Source: an uncultured Pseudomonadota bacterium
GTDB taxonomy: Bacteria; Pseudomonadota; Gammaproteobacteria; CAJXQU01
Direction of reading: 5' to 3'
Length of the DNA stretch: 64,000 nucleotides
Assembly (NCBI GenBank): GCA_913058255.1
Contig: CAJXQU010000005.1
Location: forward strand, 62,001-126,000
The translations under genes were made by a program, and so were the position numbers. Positions 13,010 through 25,805 of this stretch are shown here, piece after piece (position 1 is the first letter of the stretch; every line of letters starts with the position of its first letter). A model generated the notes under the pieces. That model was not told the origin of the DNA. It saw only the letters and a list, made by a program, of their open reading frames with translations, and made no database searches.

Positions 13010-13441
13010 ATGAAAAATCAAACAATTATCGGTCTTGCAGCTTTAGCTGCTGCTTTTTCAACAAATGTTAATGCCGAAGAGCATATCATTAAAGCGGCAG
13101 TTACACAGTTTAGGCCTCTGGTTGTCTTTGCAAAGCCTGGCGATACTGTTGTCTGGCAAAATATGGCTGGTCATGACACAGCTTCCATGAATAGTATGAT
13201 CCCTGAAGGCGCTGAAGCTTGGCAATCTAAAATGGGAAGTGTGTTTAGTATTACCGTAGAAAAAGAAGGCGCATATCTTTATAAATGCTCTCCACATGCC
13301 ACGATGGGCATGATGGGCGCTATCATTGTCGGTAATGCTGATAACCTTGAGTCAATTAAAGAAGGTGTTGATACTAGCGGCGAACCTAAAGGAATGGTTA
13401 AACGTGTTATCCGAAAAGTTGAGAAGCAGTTGAAAGAATGA
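13010..13441 (+). CDS. Soluble periplasmic pseudoazurin
   Basis: A 143-residue blue copper protein that would carry single electrons in the periplasm. Residues 1-22 form a signal peptide ending NVNA. The cupredoxin domain has copper ligands H55 (AGHDTA), C93 and H96 (YKCSPH) and M101 (GMMGA). Their spacing, 38, 3 and 5, equals that of classical pseudoazurin (H40, C78, H81, M86). The C-terminal basic helices (GMVKRVIRKVEKQLKE) are also typical of the family. AGGAG lies 8 bases before the ATG. It appears to be a tandem duplicate of the upstream lipoprotein's domain and is followed by a strong terminator, so it is probably expressed as a monocistron. Confidence 0.92.
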   Translation: MKNQTIIGLAALAAAFSTNVNAEEHIIKAAVTQFRPLVVFAKPGDTVVWQNMAGHDTASMNSMIPEGAEAWQSKMGSVFSITVEKEGAYLYKCSPHATMGMMGAIIVGNADNLESIKEGVDTSGEPKGMVKRVIRKVEKQLKE

Positions 13442-13480
13442 TCATTAGATAAGTCACAAATATGAATGATAGTTTCTTTT

Positions 13481-13514
13481 AAAGGCAGTATTACATAGTG
13501 ATACTGCCTTTTTT
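13481..13514 (+). terminator. Rho-independent terminator after the soluble pseudoazurin gene
   Basis: A perfect 11-bp stem AAAGGCAGTAT / ATACTGCCTTT with a 9-base loop runs directly into T residues (TTTTTT). Position and shape fit an intrinsic terminator. Confidence 0.93.
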
Positions 13515-13645
13515 ATTGCCAGTTTGAAGCTAATGGAATGATCTCGAACGGATAATTTCCTGAATTTAACTGGCAGTGTTTTCCGCTGAGATCGCATGAT
13601 GTATAGTTCAGTACAATTCATTTTGAGCTATCTGGAGGTATCTTC

Positions 13646-14494
13646 ATGAAAAATTTTAAAATGGCAGCTTATCTAATTTCCTTGGTTACTTTAATGGTCC
13701 CTTTACTCAGTCATGCTGAGGATGTAGTGGATGAACATAAACCGACTCGGTTTAAAGTTTGTGCCGATCCTTTTAGTTTACCAAGCTCAAATAAAGAGCA
13801 AGCGGGCTTTGAAAATAAGATCGCTAAGTTGTTTGCCGATGATCTAGGTGTTCCATTGGAGTTTGAATGGTTTCCTCAGCGAATAGGCTTTATTCGTAAT
13901 ACTTTGAGAAATAACGATACGCCTGATGAAAGTTACAAATGTGATATCGTCATGGGAGTTGTTGAAAACTTTGAGATGGGCGCTACAACGAAACCTTATT
14001 TTCACTCCACTTGGAGCATGGTCTACATCAAGGGAAGAGGGCTCGATAGTATTCAATCTCAAGAAGATTTGATGAACGTCTCACCAGAGATTAAAGAAAA
14101 GCTAAAAATTGGGTTGTTTGATAAAAGCCCTGCTGCGAACTGGCTCTTTCAATATGATTTGATGGAAAATGCAACGCCTTATCAAATGATGGCGGGGGAT
14201 GCTCGAGCCTATCCTGGGCAAATAATCGAACAAGATCTTGTTGAAGGTAAGATTAACTTAACCTTTATCTGGGGACCTATAGCGGGTTATTTTTCAAAAA
14301 TCATAACCGATCATGAGGTTATGGTAATCCCTATGAAGTCTGAGAGTGGGATCCGCTTTAATTACAAGATCGCGATGGCCGTTCGGTTTGGGGATAAGGC
14401 TTGGAAGGAACAGATTAATCAATTAATTGATAAACACCAAGAAGAGATCGATAAGATTCTGATTGAATATGGTGTTCCTCTACTGAATTTATAA
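13646..14494 (+). CDS. MxaJ-like periplasmic substrate-binding protein
   Basis: A 282-residue exported protein with a signal peptide (cleavage near LLSHAE) and a type 2 periplasmic binding fold. The start of the mature domain, FKVCADPFSLPSSNKEQ followed by GFENKIAKLFADDLG, is typical of the family found with PQQ-linked alcohol dehydrogenases (MxaJ/XoxJ, annotated as quinoprotein dehydrogenase-associated binding proteins). No dehydrogenase subunit or ABC permease is encoded next to it in this window. Because two pseudoazurins lie just upstream, a role in a periplasmic quinoprotein system is likely by context. A GGAGG ribosome binding site precedes the ATG. Family confident; precise partner unknown. 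Confidence 0.8.
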   Translation: MKNFKMAAYLISLVTLMVPLLSHAEDVVDEHKPTRFKVCADPFSLPSSNKEQAGFENKIAKLFADDLGVPLEFEWFPQRIGFIRNTLRNNDTPDESYKCDIVMGVVENFEMGATTKPYFHSTWSMVYIKGRGLDSIQSQEDLMNVSPEIKEKLKIGLFDKSPAANWLFQYDLMENATPYQMMAGDARAYPGQIIEQDLVEGKINLTFIWGPIAGYFSKIITDHEVMVIPMKSESGIRFNYKIAMAVRFGDKAWKEQINQLIDKHQEEIDKILIEYGVPLLNL

Positions 14495-14516
14495 TAAAAC
14501 GATAGATATTAAAACT

Positions 14517-15287
14517 ATGAAAAATACACTATTAAATATATCGATCCTTGGTCTGTTATTGGTTGGATCAACTCAAGTGGCATTCTCTGAAGAGCAAGAA
14601 GAGACCGTTCTGGAAAAGCTGGAAAGACAAGGTGTTTCTATAGGAAGGCTTAGTGATGATCCTCACCAGAACCGTGAAGACATTGTTTTATCTGATGCAG
14701 AGATATTACTTTGGGAAACAGATCAACTTTCAAATATCGATAAGACGGGAACTATCCGCTACGAATTTGAACGTACGGGTTCGATGGAAGGGGGGTTCAC
14801 CGACTTTGTTGAACTGAACATTAATGAGATCAAAGAAGATGGTATGAAATCTGCCGCTGTGATTTTCTTTAGTGAGGAAAGAAACCAAGATGTTGCACCG
14901 AATGAAAATACCAATGGTAACCCCGTTCTTGGTGTGTACCTTCAAGGTGATGTCTATGAAATGAACCGTTTGACTGAAGGAAGTTGGCGCTATTTTCATA
15001 AACGCATCAAACTTGCATTAGCTGATGATGCGAAGATTGAGCCTGTTATCATAAAGATTGATGGTAAGGAGCTTAATGCAAAGAAGGTGACTATTACTCC
15101 CTATGAGAATGATCCAAAACGGAAGATATTTGAGCAATATGCCGATAAGATCTATGAAATTACGGTTTCTGAAGATATTCCTGGAATGTTGTATGAAATC
15201 CGCACAATTATTCCAGGAAGTGAAAAAGATAGTTCAGTACCGATGGTTGTAGAAACGCTAGTTTATGCTGGTATTGATTTCGAGTAA
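14517..15287 (+). CDS. Exported protein of unknown function
   Basis: A 256-residue protein with an N-terminal signal peptide (NISILGLLLVGSTQVAFSEE). I do not recognise the mature part. It contains alternating charged beta-strand-like segments (TGTIRYEFERTG, GGFTDFVELNI, KVTITPY) and ends with a stretch (YEITVSEDIPGMLYEI) reminiscent of lipocalin-like or DUF3108-type beta barrels, but no motif is decisive. It begins 22 bases after the MxaJ-like gene and ends at a strong hairpin, so the two are probably one operon, which suggests a periplasmic role in the same process. Confidence 0.7.
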   Translation: MKNTLLNISILGLLLVGSTQVAFSEEQEETVLEKLERQGVSIGRLSDDPHQNREDIVLSDAEILLWETDQLSNIDKTGTIRYEFERTGSMEGGFTDFVELNINEIKEDGMKSAAVIFFSEERNQDVAPNENTNGNPVLGVYLQGDVYEMNRLTEGSWRYFHKRIKLALADDAKIEPVIIKIDGKELNAKKVTITPYENDPKRKIFEQYADKIYEITVSEDIPGMLYEIRTIIPGSEKDSSVPMVVETLVYAGIDFE

Positions 15288-15302
15288 TGTTTCAAGATAT
15301 TT

Positions 15303-15330
15303 GAGATCTGATCGGTAACGATCAGATCTC
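15303..15330. terminator. Hairpin between convergent genes
   Basis: A perfect 12-bp stem GAGATCTGATCG / CGATCAGATCTC with a GTAA loop lies between the stop codons of two convergent genes. A T-run follows only about 20 bases later on the plus strand (inside the convergent gene), so it may act on either strand as a bidirectional terminator. Confidence 0.7.
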
Positions 15331-16212
15331 TTAAGATACTTCAGCTTTTTTTTTGATGGTCGTCATCAATCCAGAGACACAAATTAAGAAAGCACCGATT
15401 ATTGAGACTGAGTCAAAGGTTTCACTCCAGAACAACCAACCAAACGACGCCGCAAAAATTACATTCATATAGGCAAATGCTCCAATTTTAGCGGCGGGAG
15501 CTAGACGATAGGCATAGGTCATCAACAACTGAGCTTTGGTAGCAATAAAACCGGCTCCTAACATTACCCCCCAGACTTTTAGACTCGGCATTTCCCAACT
15601 CCAGATCATTGGAATTGAAGAGATGATAGTGCTTAGGAAACTGAAGTAGAAAACAATTCTGACGGTTGGCTCTGTACTGGAGAGATTACGGATACTAACC
15701 ATTGCGATAGCTACGAAGATCCCCGCCGCAATTCCAGCAAAAGATGCAACGGACAATGGTGAAATACCCGGTTTCAGGATCAATAGAACGCCTATAAAAC
15801 CAACAACGATGGCCCCAATGACGTATTTTGATGTAGGTTCGCGCAGCCAGAGCATAGCAATTACTGCGATAAATAACGGCGAACTAAAATTAAACAACAC
15901 GGCCTCGCCCAATCGTAAATGTGCGATCGCGTAGAAAAAACAATACATCGCAGTCAGACCTGTGGCTGTACGGATGAGATGCGCCCCGAAACGTTGGGTT
16001 TTTAAGGTATTGAGGCCTGCGTTGTGTAACCAAGGCAGTAAAAATAGTAGCCCGAAGGCATTGCGTAGAAATACCACTGTCTCGCTAGAAACAAACTGTG
16101 ATGAATACTTAACACCGGCTCCCATCAACGCAAATAGAAAGGCTGCTAAAATAGAACAAAGGGCACCGCGAACAATGTTAGTTTCGGTCATATGGGGTAA
16201 GAGTTTGTCCAA
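15331..16212 (-). CDS. DMT-superfamily transporter (EamA domains)
   Basis: A 293-residue inner-membrane protein with about ten hydrophobic segments arranged as two EamA repeats of five helices each. The N-terminal repeat includes LCSILAAFLFALMGAGVKY and the second ends in ASFGWLFWSETFDSVSIIGAFLI, the typical W-x-E-x3-S/G motif region. Members export metabolites such as amino acids, but the substrate cannot be read from sequence. It is a single gene, divergent from pyrG and convergent with the exported unknown. Two early Met codons (positions 1 and 8) make the exact start uncertain. Confidence 0.85.
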   Translation of the reverse strand: MDKLLPHMTETNIVRGALCSILAAFLFALMGAGVKYSSQFVSSETVVFLRNAFGLLFLLPWLHNAGLNTLKTQRFGAHLIRTATGLTAMYCFFYAIAHLRLGEAVLFNFSSPLFIAVIAMLWLREPTSKYVIGAIVVGFIGVLLILKPGISPLSVASFAGIAAGIFVAIAMVSIRNLSSTEPTVRIVFYFSFLSTIISSIPMIWSWEMPSLKVWGVMLGAGFIATKAQLLMTYAYRLAPAAKIGAFAYMNVIFAASFGWLFWSETFDSVSIIGAFLICVSGLMTTIKKKAEVS

Positions 16213-16278
16213 AAAAATGAAGCTGCAAATTCTACGCGTATTTCATAGAGAATATCAGCTTGATTTGGTAACATACTG

Positions 16279-16300
16279 AACCCATGATTTTTCTTTATGG
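16279..16300 (+). promoter_or_regulatory. Small inverted repeat upstream of pyrG
   Basis: CCCAT and ATGGG flank a 10-base AT-rich stretch about 20 bases before the pyrG start. It is short and could be fortuitous; a 5' UTR hairpin is possible. Confidence 0.2.
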
Positions 16301-16311
16301 GATTCTCCTAG

Positions 16312-18766
<2,455 letters not shown>

Positions 18767-18805
18767 CCTGGACGATGTGATTCGGTAATATTAAGAGGAA
18801 AGAAA

Positions 18806-20086
18806 ATGTCAGAAATTAAAGAAATTAAAGCCCGTGAGATTGTTGATTCACGAGGTAACCCAACGGTTCAGGTCGATGTGATCACCGCTAAAGGTGTGAT
18901 GGGTACAGCAGCTGTTCCGTCAGGAGCTTCAACGGGTGAGCGTGAAGCAATCGAATTGCGTGATGGTGATCCTAAGCGTTATTTGGGTAAAGGCGTTTTA
19001 AAAGCTGTAGAAAACGTCAACACAACTATTCTTAAAGGTCTAAAGGGCAAAGAAGTGACGGATCAAGAAGGCATTGATAACTTGATGCTAGAAATGGATG
19101 GTACTGATACCAAAGCGAACCTCGGTGCAAATGCACTACTTGGTGTGTCAATGGCTGCAGCACATGCGGCAGCTAACGAAGCTGGTATTCCATTGTTTCA
19201 ATATATCGGTGGTGAAGGCCCATTAAAAATGCCTGTACCTATGATGAACATCATTAACGGCGGTTCGCACGCGGATAACAGTGTTGATTTCCAAGAGTAT
19301 ATGATTCTACCCGTTGGTGCTCCTAGCCTGCGTGAAGCGGTACGTTATGGCGCAGAAATTTTTCATAGTCTGAAAGGTGTTTTACGTAAAAAAGGCCTGA
19401 ATACAGCGGTTGGTGATGAAGGTGGTTTTGCGCCCGATTTGCCCTCTAATGAAGCGGCTGTCGAAGTTGTGCTTGAAGCGATCGATGCTGCTGGGTTTAC
19501 TGCGGGTAAAGATATCTTGCTAGGTTTAGATGTTGCGAGTTCTGAGTTTTACGAAGATGGTTTATATAACCTCGCTTCAGAAAACCGTAAACTGACTTCG
19601 GAAGAATTTGCGGACATGTTGACTGACTGGGCAAATAAATATCCGATTATTTCTATTGAAGATGGTATGGATGAAAACGATTGGGATGGCTGGAAAATAT
19701 TGACTGACAAGATTGGTAAAAAAGTCCAATTGGTCGGTGATGATCTGTTTGTTACTAATACTAAGATCTTTAAACAGGGCATCGATAAAAACATCGCAAA
19801 CTCTATCCTGATTAAGGTTAATCAGATTGGCACATTGACTGAAACACTGGCAGCGATAGAAATGGCTAAAAAAGCTAACTACACGGCTGTTGTTTCTCAT
19901 CGTTCAGGTGAAACTGAAGATACAACGATTGCTGATCTAGCGGTTGCGACTTCATCTGGTCAGATTAAAACGGGTTCACTTTCTCGTTCCGATCGTGTGG
20001 CGAAATATAATCGTTTGATCGTGATTGAAGAAATTTTAGGCAATAAAGCATCATATCCGGGTATGGATGCGTTTTACAACCTTTAA
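18806..20086 (+). CDS. eno: Enolase
   Basis: Enolase interconverts 2-phosphoglycerate and phosphoenolpyruvate and is also a degradosome component in related bacteria. The 426-residue product has the start [18 protein letters not shown], substrate loop SGASTG, metal ligands in [10 protein letters not shown] and [11 protein letters not shown], and the signature [18 protein letters not shown] site precedes the ATG. It follows kdsA by 39 bases and is followed by a perfect terminator hairpin. Confidence 0.98.
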   Translation: MSEIKEIKAREIVDSRGNPTVQVDVITAKGVMGTAAVPSGASTGEREAIELRDGDPKRYLGKGVLKAVENVNTTILKGLKGKEVTDQEGIDNLMLEMDGTDTKANLGANALLGVSMAAAHAAANEAGIPLFQYIGGEGPLKMPVPMMNIINGGSHADNSVDFQEYMILPVGAPSLREAVRYGAEIFHSLKGVLRKKGLNTAVGDEGGFAPDLPSNEAAVEVVLEAIDAAGFTAGKDILLGLDVASSEFYEDGLYNLASENRKLTSEEFADMLTDWANKYPIISIEDGMDENDWDGWKILTDKIGKKVQLVGDDLFVTNTKIFKQGIDKNIANSILIKVNQIGTLTETLAAIEMAKKANYTAVVSHRSGETEDTTIADLAVATSSGQIKTGSLSRSDRVAKYNRLIVIEEILGNKASYPGMDAFYNL

Positions 20087-20100
20087 GCTATTAAATATTA

Positions 20101-20129
20101 AAAAAGGGCGAGTTTTCTCGCCCTTTTTT
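20101..20129 (+). terminator. Rho-independent terminator after eno
   Basis: Stem AAAAAGGGCGAG / CTCGCCCTTTTT (12 bp) with a TTTT loop and a T-run. It separates the pyrG-kdsA-eno transcript from ftsB, or lets part of the transcription through. Confidence 0.95.
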
Positions 20130-20167
20130 GATCGTTTAGTCTTCTTCTTAGTTCGGCAGATTCACTG

Positions 20168-20491
20168 ATGCGTTTTGTTCTAATTTTTCTCGTTGTATTG
20201 CTATTATGGCTGCAATACGAACTTTGGGTCGGCAAGGGGAGCTTGACGGAAGTGCATGATCTGACGGCTGTAATTGAAATCCAGAAAAAAGAAAATGAAC
20301 AACTAAAAGAACGTAATGAATCACTCGCCGCAGAGGTGAAAGATCTCAAGTCCGGTATGGAAGCGATCGAAGAGTTAGCCCGTAGTGAAATGGGAATGAT
20401 CAAAAAAGATGAAATATTTTATCAAATAGTGGATCCAAATAAATCCAACTCATCATTTTTTTTGAAACAAAATAAGGATAGTCAAAAGTGA
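20168..20491 (+). CDS. ftsB: Cell division protein FtsB
   Basis: FtsB forms the FtsQLB complex that activates septal peptidoglycan synthesis. The 107-residue product has an N-terminal membrane helix (FVLIFLVVLLLWLQYELWVG) followed by a leucine-zipper-type coiled coil (residues about 28-70, with KKENEQLKERNESLAAEVKDL). The motif ELARSEMGMIKKDEIFYQ is the usual FtsB end. The stop overlaps the GTG start of ispD. Gene order eno-ftsB-ispD-ispF is classical. Confidence 0.94.
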   Translation: MRFVLIFLVVLLLWLQYELWVGKGSLTEVHDLTAVIEIQKKENEQLKERNESLAAEVKDLKSGMEAIEELARSEMGMIKKDEIFYQIVDPNKSNSSFFLKQNKDSQK

Positions 20492-21183
20492 AATACTGGG
20501 CTGTCATACCCGCAGCAGGAATTGGTTCTCGTATGCAGTCGGATACTCCCAAACAATATCTGAAAATTTTTGATAAAACTATCTTAGAACATACTTTGGA
20601 TCGGTTTATTAATCATCCACAGATCACAGGTGTTGCGGTTGCTGTTTCTTCTGAAGATGAGTATTGGCAAGCGTTGGACATCAAATCAGATAAACCTATG
20701 ATTATTACTACAGGTGGCATGGAGCGTTGCCACTCGGTACTCTCTGCACTACAAAGTCTCGATGAATATGCAGAACCGCAAGATTGGGTTTTAGTGCATG
20801 ATGCCGCACGTCCATGTTTACGAAGTCTAGATATAGATAAATTGATCAATGAAGTCTCTGAGCATCCTGTTGGTGGCTTATTAGCGCTTCCAGTAAAAGA
20901 TACTATGAAACGTAGCGATGGAAATGCGATCACGGAAACGGTGGAAAGAAATAATTTATGGCATGCATTAACACCGCAAATGTTTCGTTTAACTGATCTT
21001 AGATCAGCATTAGAAAAAATATTAGAAAAGGATCTCATCGTCACTGATGAGGCACAAGCAATGGAAATGATGCAACAGATGCCTTTATTAGTTGAAGGTC
21101 ATATGGATAATATTAAAATTACACATCCACAAGATTTGGAACTAGCAACGCATTATTTGAAAGCGCAGGGGTACGTAAAGTGA
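20488..21183 (+). CDS. ispD: 2-C-methyl-D-erythritol 4-phosphate cytidylyltransferase
   Basis: IspD transfers CMP to MEP in the non-mevalonate isoprenoid pathway. The gene starts with GTG overlapping the ftsB stop. The 231-residue product begins with the nucleotide-binding motif [18 protein letters not shown] and contains the family signature [11 protein letters not shown]. The C-terminal region with [12 protein letters not shown] is also conserved. Its stop overlaps the GTG start of ispF, so the three genes are translationally coupled. Confidence 0.96.
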   Translation: MKYWAVIPAAGIGSRMQSDTPKQYLKIFDKTILEHTLDRFINHPQITGVAVAVSSEDEYWQALDIKSDKPMIITTGGMERCHSVLSALQSLDEYAEPQDWVLVHDAARPCLRSLDIDKLINEVSEHPVGGLLALPVKDTMKRSDGNAITETVERNNLWHALTPQMFRLTDLRSALEKILEKDLIVTDEAQAMEMMQQMPLLVEGHMDNIKITHPQDLELATHYLKAQGYVK

Positions 21184-21653
21184 GAATTGGGCAAGGTTAC
21201 GATGTGCATAAGTTTGAGGCGGGCGATTTTGTTATGCTTGGTGGTGTCAGAATTCCTTTTAGTAAAGGCATGGCTGCCCATTCTGATGGTGATGTTTTAT
21301 TGCATGCAATCTGTGACGCGTTATTAGGCGCAGCAGCCTTAGGCGATATAGGTAAACATTTTCCAGATACAGATCCTGATTTAAAAGGTATTGATAGCCG
21401 AATTTTATTGCGTAGGGTTGCTGAGTTATTAGCTGATAATAATTATAATATAATTAATATTGATGCAACAGTTGTGGCACAGAAACCAAAAGTTCTTTCA
21501 CATATTCCCAATATGCGCGAAATAATAGCAACGGATCTAAACTTAATTATTGATGAAATCAATATTAAGGGCACTACGACTGAAGGGCTTGGTTTTGAAG
21601 GAAGAGAAGAAGGCATTGCCAGCCATGCAGTTTGCTTGATCGAAAAACTATAA
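21180..21653 (+). CDS. ispF: 2-C-methyl-D-erythritol 2,4-cyclodiphosphate synthase
   Basis: IspF forms the cyclic diphosphate intermediate of the MEP pathway. A 157-residue trimer-forming enzyme with zinc ligands in GYDVHKF and [16 protein letters not shown], followed by [11 protein letters not shown] and the C-terminal [23 protein letters not shown] start at 21180 overlaps the ispD stop. Last gene of the ftsB-ispD-ispF unit. Confidence 0.96.
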   Translation: MRIGQGYDVHKFEAGDFVMLGGVRIPFSKGMAAHSDGDVLLHAICDALLGAAALGDIGKHFPDTDPDLKGIDSRILLRRVAELLADNNYNIINIDATVVAQKPKVLSHIPNMREIIATDLNLIIDEINIKGTTTEGLGFEGREEGIASHAVCLIEKL

Positions 21654-21679
21654 ATTTCCGTAGAAGTTACGAGGCTTAG

Positions 21680-21799
21680 TTTAAGGTAGATGTAGATAAC
21701 CGTCTTTATGAAACTAAAAAAGCAATAGGTCGCAATCGAGTTATTGATTACGCACATCTTATAGGCACTAGTAAAATTCTTGTCAAATTTGAAGCCTAA
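21680..21799 (+). pseudogene. Possible short gene remnant after ispF
   Basis: In the space between ispF and metH a frame without start codon is open for 39 residues and ends with TAA. It reads FKVDVDNRLYETKKAIGR and ends ...GTSKILVKFEA, which has the look of a protein C terminus. I cannot name the family and chance is not excluded. Confidence 0.25.
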
Positions 21800-21816
21800 T
21801 ATAAAAGCTTAATTAG

Positions 21817-21858
21817 AAATATGCCCCTGCTTTAGAAAAAGTTATGGGGCATATTTTT
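21817..21858. terminator. Terminator between ispF and metH
   Basis: Stem AAATATGCCCC / GGGGCATATTT (11 bp) with an 18-base loop, followed by T residues on the plus strand; the convergent metH transcript would see an A-rich strand turned into a U-run as well. It probably serves both sides. Confidence 0.75.
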
Positions 21859-21927
21859 AAACGTTAGTTGATAGCCGCGGAGTGTTATTTATAGTTAAAG
21901 AATTCACTAACATTATAAAAATGAGTG

Positions 21928-24900
21928 TTACCCATCGGCTTCATCATAACCAAGGTTGGGTGATAACCAACGTTGAACTTCATCAATACTCATACCTTTA
22001 CGTTTTGCATAATCTTGAACTTGATCACGGTTAATTTTCCCCAGTCCAAAATAACGTGAACTAGGATGTGAAAAATACCAACCACTCACTGCTGCAGTAG
22101 GATACATCGCATGACTTTCTGTTAATGTGATCCCTGTGTTTTCTTCTACGTTTAGAAGTTTCCAGAGTAATGGTTTTTCAGTGTGATCAGGACAGGCTGG
22201 GTAGCCCGGTGCTGGTCGAATGCCTTGATATTTTTCATTAATCAGAGCGTTATTATCTAAGGTTTCTTGATCGTCATATCCCCAGAATTCTTTTCTAACG
22301 CGTTGATGCATTTTTTCTGCAAATGCTTCGGCTAATCTATCGGCAAGTGCTTTCAACATGATTGCACTATAGTCATCGTGGTCATTTTCGAAATGTTCAA
22401 GTTTCTCTTCCATCCCAAAACCAGTCGCAACAGCAAAGGCTCCCATATAATCCTCAACATGCTCGTCTAGTGGGGCGATAAAATCAGCAAGGGCAAAGTT
22501 TGGCTGACCCGGTGGTTTCTGTGTTTGTTGACGAAGTGAGTGAATGACAGCCAGTTCACCTTGGCGTTCACAATCTGTAAATATCTTAATATCATCATGG
22601 CCAACAGAATTTGCTGGAAATAAACCAATCACGCCTTTTGCTGAAAACCATTTTTCACGGATGATCTGATCTAGCATCTTTTCAGCATCTTTGAATAGTT
22701 TTGTCGCTTCTTCACCGACAATTTCATCATTTAAAATGCGCGGAAACCTCCCAGCAAGTTCCCATGCGATAAAGAATGGAGTCCAATCGATAAATTCTTT
22801 CAGTTCTTCCAGTGGGTAATCTTCAAAAACTTCAATACCTAGTTTTTTAGGAACGGGAGGCGTGTAATTTTCCCAATCGATCGCTGTTCGGTTTTTACGT
22901 GCTTGATCAATTGTTAGCCATTGAGTTTTTGATTGTTTCCCTTTATGTCGTTCGCGAACAGTGTCGTACTCTTTTGTTAGTTCGGCGGTAAGAACTTTTT
23001 TCATATCGACATTAAGTAAACGTGTCGAAACTCCGACGGCGCGTGAGGCATCTTTTACGTAGACAACGGGATGATCGTAACCTAGATCTATCTTCACAGC
23101 AGTATGTGCACGTGAAGTCGTCGCACCACCGATCATGATAGGTAATGCAAAATCTTGACGCTGCATTTCCTTTGCTACATGCACCATCTCATCTAGAGAA
23201 GGTGTGATCAATCCACTGAGGCCAATAATATCTGCACCGAATTCTTTAGCCTTGTCGAGAATAGTTTGTGCTGGAACCATAACGCCGAGATCGATCACCT
23301 CGAAGTTATTACATTGCAAGACGACGCCAACAATGTTTTTACCAATATCATGGACATCACCTTTGACGGTAGCCATGATGATTTTGCCATTACTTCTGAT
23401 CTCACCATCACCTTTTTCGTCTTCAATATAAGGCAGCAAGTGAGCCACCGCTTTTTTCATTACACGGGCACTTTTTACCACTTGAGGTAGGAACATTTTG
23501 CCGGCACCAAACAGGTCTCCAACAACATTCATTCCATTCATCAATGGGCCTTCGATAACGTGTAGAGGTTTATCTGCTTCTAATCGGGCGGCCTCGGTGT
23601 CTTCAACAATAAATTCTGCAATACCTTTTACTAGGGCATGGGTGATACGATCTTGAACGGAACCATTACGCCATTCCAGATCAACTTTCTTTTCTTTTTT
23701 TGATCCAGACTTGACGGTTTCTGCGAAATCAACCATCCGATCAGTAGCATCATCACGACGATTGAGCAGCACATCTTCTACATGAAGCAATAAATCTTTT
23801 GGAATGTCGTCATAAATACCGAGCTGACCCGCATTGACAATAGACATGTCTAAGCCGGCTTGAATACCGTGATAAAGGAAGGCTGAATGCATTGCTTCAC
23901 GCACAGGATTATTACCACGAAATGAAAAAGAGACATTACTCAATCCACCGCTGACCATCGCATGGGGTAGATGTTCCTTGATCTGTCTTGTCGCCTCGAA
24001 GAAAGATACCGCGTAATTGTTGTGTTCTTCCATGCCTGTGGCGACAGTTAAGACGTTGGGATCAAAAATAATATCTTCTGGAGGAAAGCCGACCTTATCA
24101 ACGAGGATATCGTAGGAACGTTTACACAGTTCAAAGCGCCGTTCTGTCGTATCCGCTTGACCTGTTTCATCAAATGCCATTACAACGACAGCAGCACCAT
24201 AGCGCCGCACTAATTTAGCTCGCTCGATAAAGAGTTCTTCGCCTTCTTTGAGGCTGATGGAGTTAACGACACACTTGCCTTGCACACAGCGTAAGCCTGA
24301 CTCAATGACGGACCATTTTGATGAATCGATCATGATCGGTACGCGGCTGATGTCTGGTTCTGATGCGATTAAGTTCAGAAACTCGTGCATCAATTGTTCA
24401 GACTCGAGCATGCCTTCATCCATGCAGACGTCAATGATTTGAGCGCCATTCTCCACTTGTTGTCGAGCTACTTCCAGCGCAGCATCGAGATTTTCTTCTT
24501 CTTTAACGAGCCGCAAGAAAAGGGGAGAGCCGGCAACATTCGTTCGCTCACCGACGTTAACAAAGTTCACTTCAGGCGTGATGTTAAAGGGCTCTAGTCC
24601 GCTGAGTCGTTGATGAATGGCGATGTCTGGAATCGCTCGCGGTTTTACATCAGCGACAGCTTCTGCCATGGCTTTGATATGCGCTGGAGATGTTCCGCAG
24701 CAGCCACCGACGATATTGAGTAGCCCAGACTCCGCCCATTCACGGATATAGACAGCCATATTCTCGGCATCGAGATCATACTCACCAAACTCGTTGGGCA
24801 GGCCTGCATTCGGATGCGCACTGACATAAGTTTCCGACACTGTAGACAGTTCTTCAACGTATTGGCGTAAATCTTCTGGACCTAATGCGCAGTTTAAACC

Positions 24901-25647
24901 AATAGAAATGGGTTTTGCATGGCGCAGAGAATTGTAAAATGCCTCAGTGGTTTGGCCTGTTAACGTTCGGCCAGAAGCATCCGTGATCGTGCCGGATATC
25001 ATTATAGGTAAGATTATATTGTGATCTTCAAAATATTGATCGATAGCAAATAGGGCTGCTTTAGCATTCAGCGTATCGAAAATTGTTTCGACCAAAAGAA
25101 TATCAGCACCGCCATCAACCAGTCCTTCAATGGAGCGAGTATAAGCTTCCACCAACTCCATATAGCTTACATTTCGATAACCAGGATTGTTCACATCGGG
25201 TGAGATAGAACAGGTACGATTGGTTGGTCCGATAACGCCAGCAACATATCGAGGTTTTGTTGGATCTTTCGTTGTGAAACCATCTGCTACTTCACGTGCG
25301 AGTGCGGCACCAACCTTATTTAGTTCATAATCCAGTTCTTCTTGCTGATAATCCGCCATCGCAATGGACGTGCCGTTGAAGGTATTGGTCTCAACAATAT
25401 CTGCACCCGCGTCAAAGTAAGCACTGTGAATGGCTTTGATAATATCTGGTTGTGTGAGTGATAACAGATCATTATTGCCCTTTAAGTCGCAAGGGTGATC
25501 TGCAAACCGTTCGCCACGATAATCTTCTTCTTCAAGTTTATAGGACTGGATCATCGTCCCCATAGCGCCATCAAGAATGAGGATACGTTCAGTTAAGGAC
25601 TGGTTTAGTTGCTTTAGACGTTGTTCACGAGACATATTCTGTATCAC
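21928..25647 (-). CDS. metH: Cobalamin-dependent methionine synthase
   Basis: MetH methylates homocysteine using 5-methyltetrahydrofolate and bound cobalamin. At 1239 residues it is full length. Domains in order: homocysteine-binding barrel with zinc cysteines in GLNCALG and GGCCGTS (residues about 10-330), pterin-binding barrel (about 360-620, with [11 protein letters not shown]), cobalamin cap and Rossmann domain with [15 protein letters not shown] (His is the lower cobalt ligand), and the reactivation domain for S-adenosylmethionine ending with [12 protein letters not shown]. It is transcribed away from an ArsR-type regulator gene; a second Met four codons later (MSREQ) is an alternative start. 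I saw no B12 riboswitch upstream. Confidence 0.98.
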   Translation of the reverse strand: MIQNMSREQRLKQLNQSLTERILILDGAMGTMIQSYKLEEEDYRGERFADHPCDLKGNNDLLSLTQPDIIKAIHSAYFDAGADIVETNTFNGTSIAMADYQQEELDYELNKVGAALAREVADGFTTKDPTKPRYVAGVIGPTNRTCSISPDVNNPGYRNVSYMELVEAYTRSIEGLVDGGADILLVETIFDTLNAKAALFAIDQYFEDHNIILPIMISGTITDASGRTLTGQTTEAFYNSLRHAKPISIGLNCALGPEDLRQYVEELSTVSETYVSAHPNAGLPNEFGEYDLDAENMAVYIREWAESGLLNIVGGCCGTSPAHIKAMAEAVADVKPRAIPDIAIHQRLSGLEPFNITPEVNFVNVGERTNVAGSPLFLRLVKEEENLDAALEVARQQVENGAQIIDVCMDEGMLESEQLMHEFLNLIASEPDISRVPIMIDSSKWSVIESGLRCVQGKCVVNSISLKEGEELFIERAKLVRRYGAAVVVMAFDETGQADTTERRFELCKRSYDILVDKVGFPPEDIIFDPNVLTVATGMEEHNNYAVSFFEATRQIKEHLPHAMVSGGLSNVSFSFRGNNPVREAMHSAFLYHGIQAGLDMSIVNAGQLGIYDDIPKDLLLHVEDVLLNRRDDATDRMVDFAETVKSGSKKEKKVDLEWRNGSVQDRITHALVKGIAEFIVEDTEAARLEADKPLHVIEGPLMNGMNVVGDLFGAGKMFLPQVVKSARVMKKAVAHLLPYIEDEKGDGEIRSNGKIIMATVKGDVHDIGKNIVGVVLQCNNFEVIDLGVMVPAQTILDKAKEFGADIIGLSGLITPSLDEMVHVAKEMQRQDFALPIMIGGATTSRAHTAVKIDLGYDHPVVYVKDASRAVGVSTRLLNVDMKKVLTAELTKEYDTVRERHKGKQSKTQWLTIDQARKNRTAIDWENYTPPVPKKLGIEVFEDYPLEELKEFIDWTPFFIAWELAGRFPRILNDEIVGEEATKLFKDAEKMLDQIIREKWFSAKGVIGLFPANSVGHDDIKIFTDCERQGELAVIHSLRQQTQKPPGQPNFALADFIAPLDEHVEDYMGAFAVATGFGMEEKLEHFENDHDDYSAIMLKALADRLAEAFAEKMHQRVRKEFWGYDDQETLDNNALINEKYQGIRPAPGYPACPDHTEKPLLWKLLNVEENTGITLTESHAMYPTAAVSGWYFSHPSSRYFGLGKINRDQVQDYAKRKGMSIDEVQRWLSPNLGYDEADG

Positions 25648-25670
25648 TATAATAGGTGTTATTTTCAGAT

Positions 25671-25691
25671 TTTGATCGATATAAGATCAAA
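25671..25691. promoter_or_regulatory. Inverted repeat upstream of metH
   Basis: TTTGATC and GATCAAA, separated by 7 bases, lie 24 bases before the metH start codon. A possible operator for the divergent ArsR-type regulator or another factor; also could be fortuitous in AT-rich DNA. Confidence 0.3.
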
Positions 25692-25777
25692 TGCAATAGC
25701 TAATTTTACCTTGATTGCTAATAGATGGCTAAACAATCGGTATATTTGTTGGGAGTAATCGACAATTGACACAGTAT

Positions 25778-25805
25778 TTGATACGAATCAGTTTTTAATG
25801 ATAAT
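25778..25805 (+). promoter_or_regulatory. Candidate promoter of the ArsR-type regulator gene
   Basis: TTGATA (25778-25783) and GATAAT (25800-25805), spacing 16 bases. A consensus-like TTGACA lies slightly upstream (25766-25771) but lacks a well-spaced -10. Confidence 0.3.
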
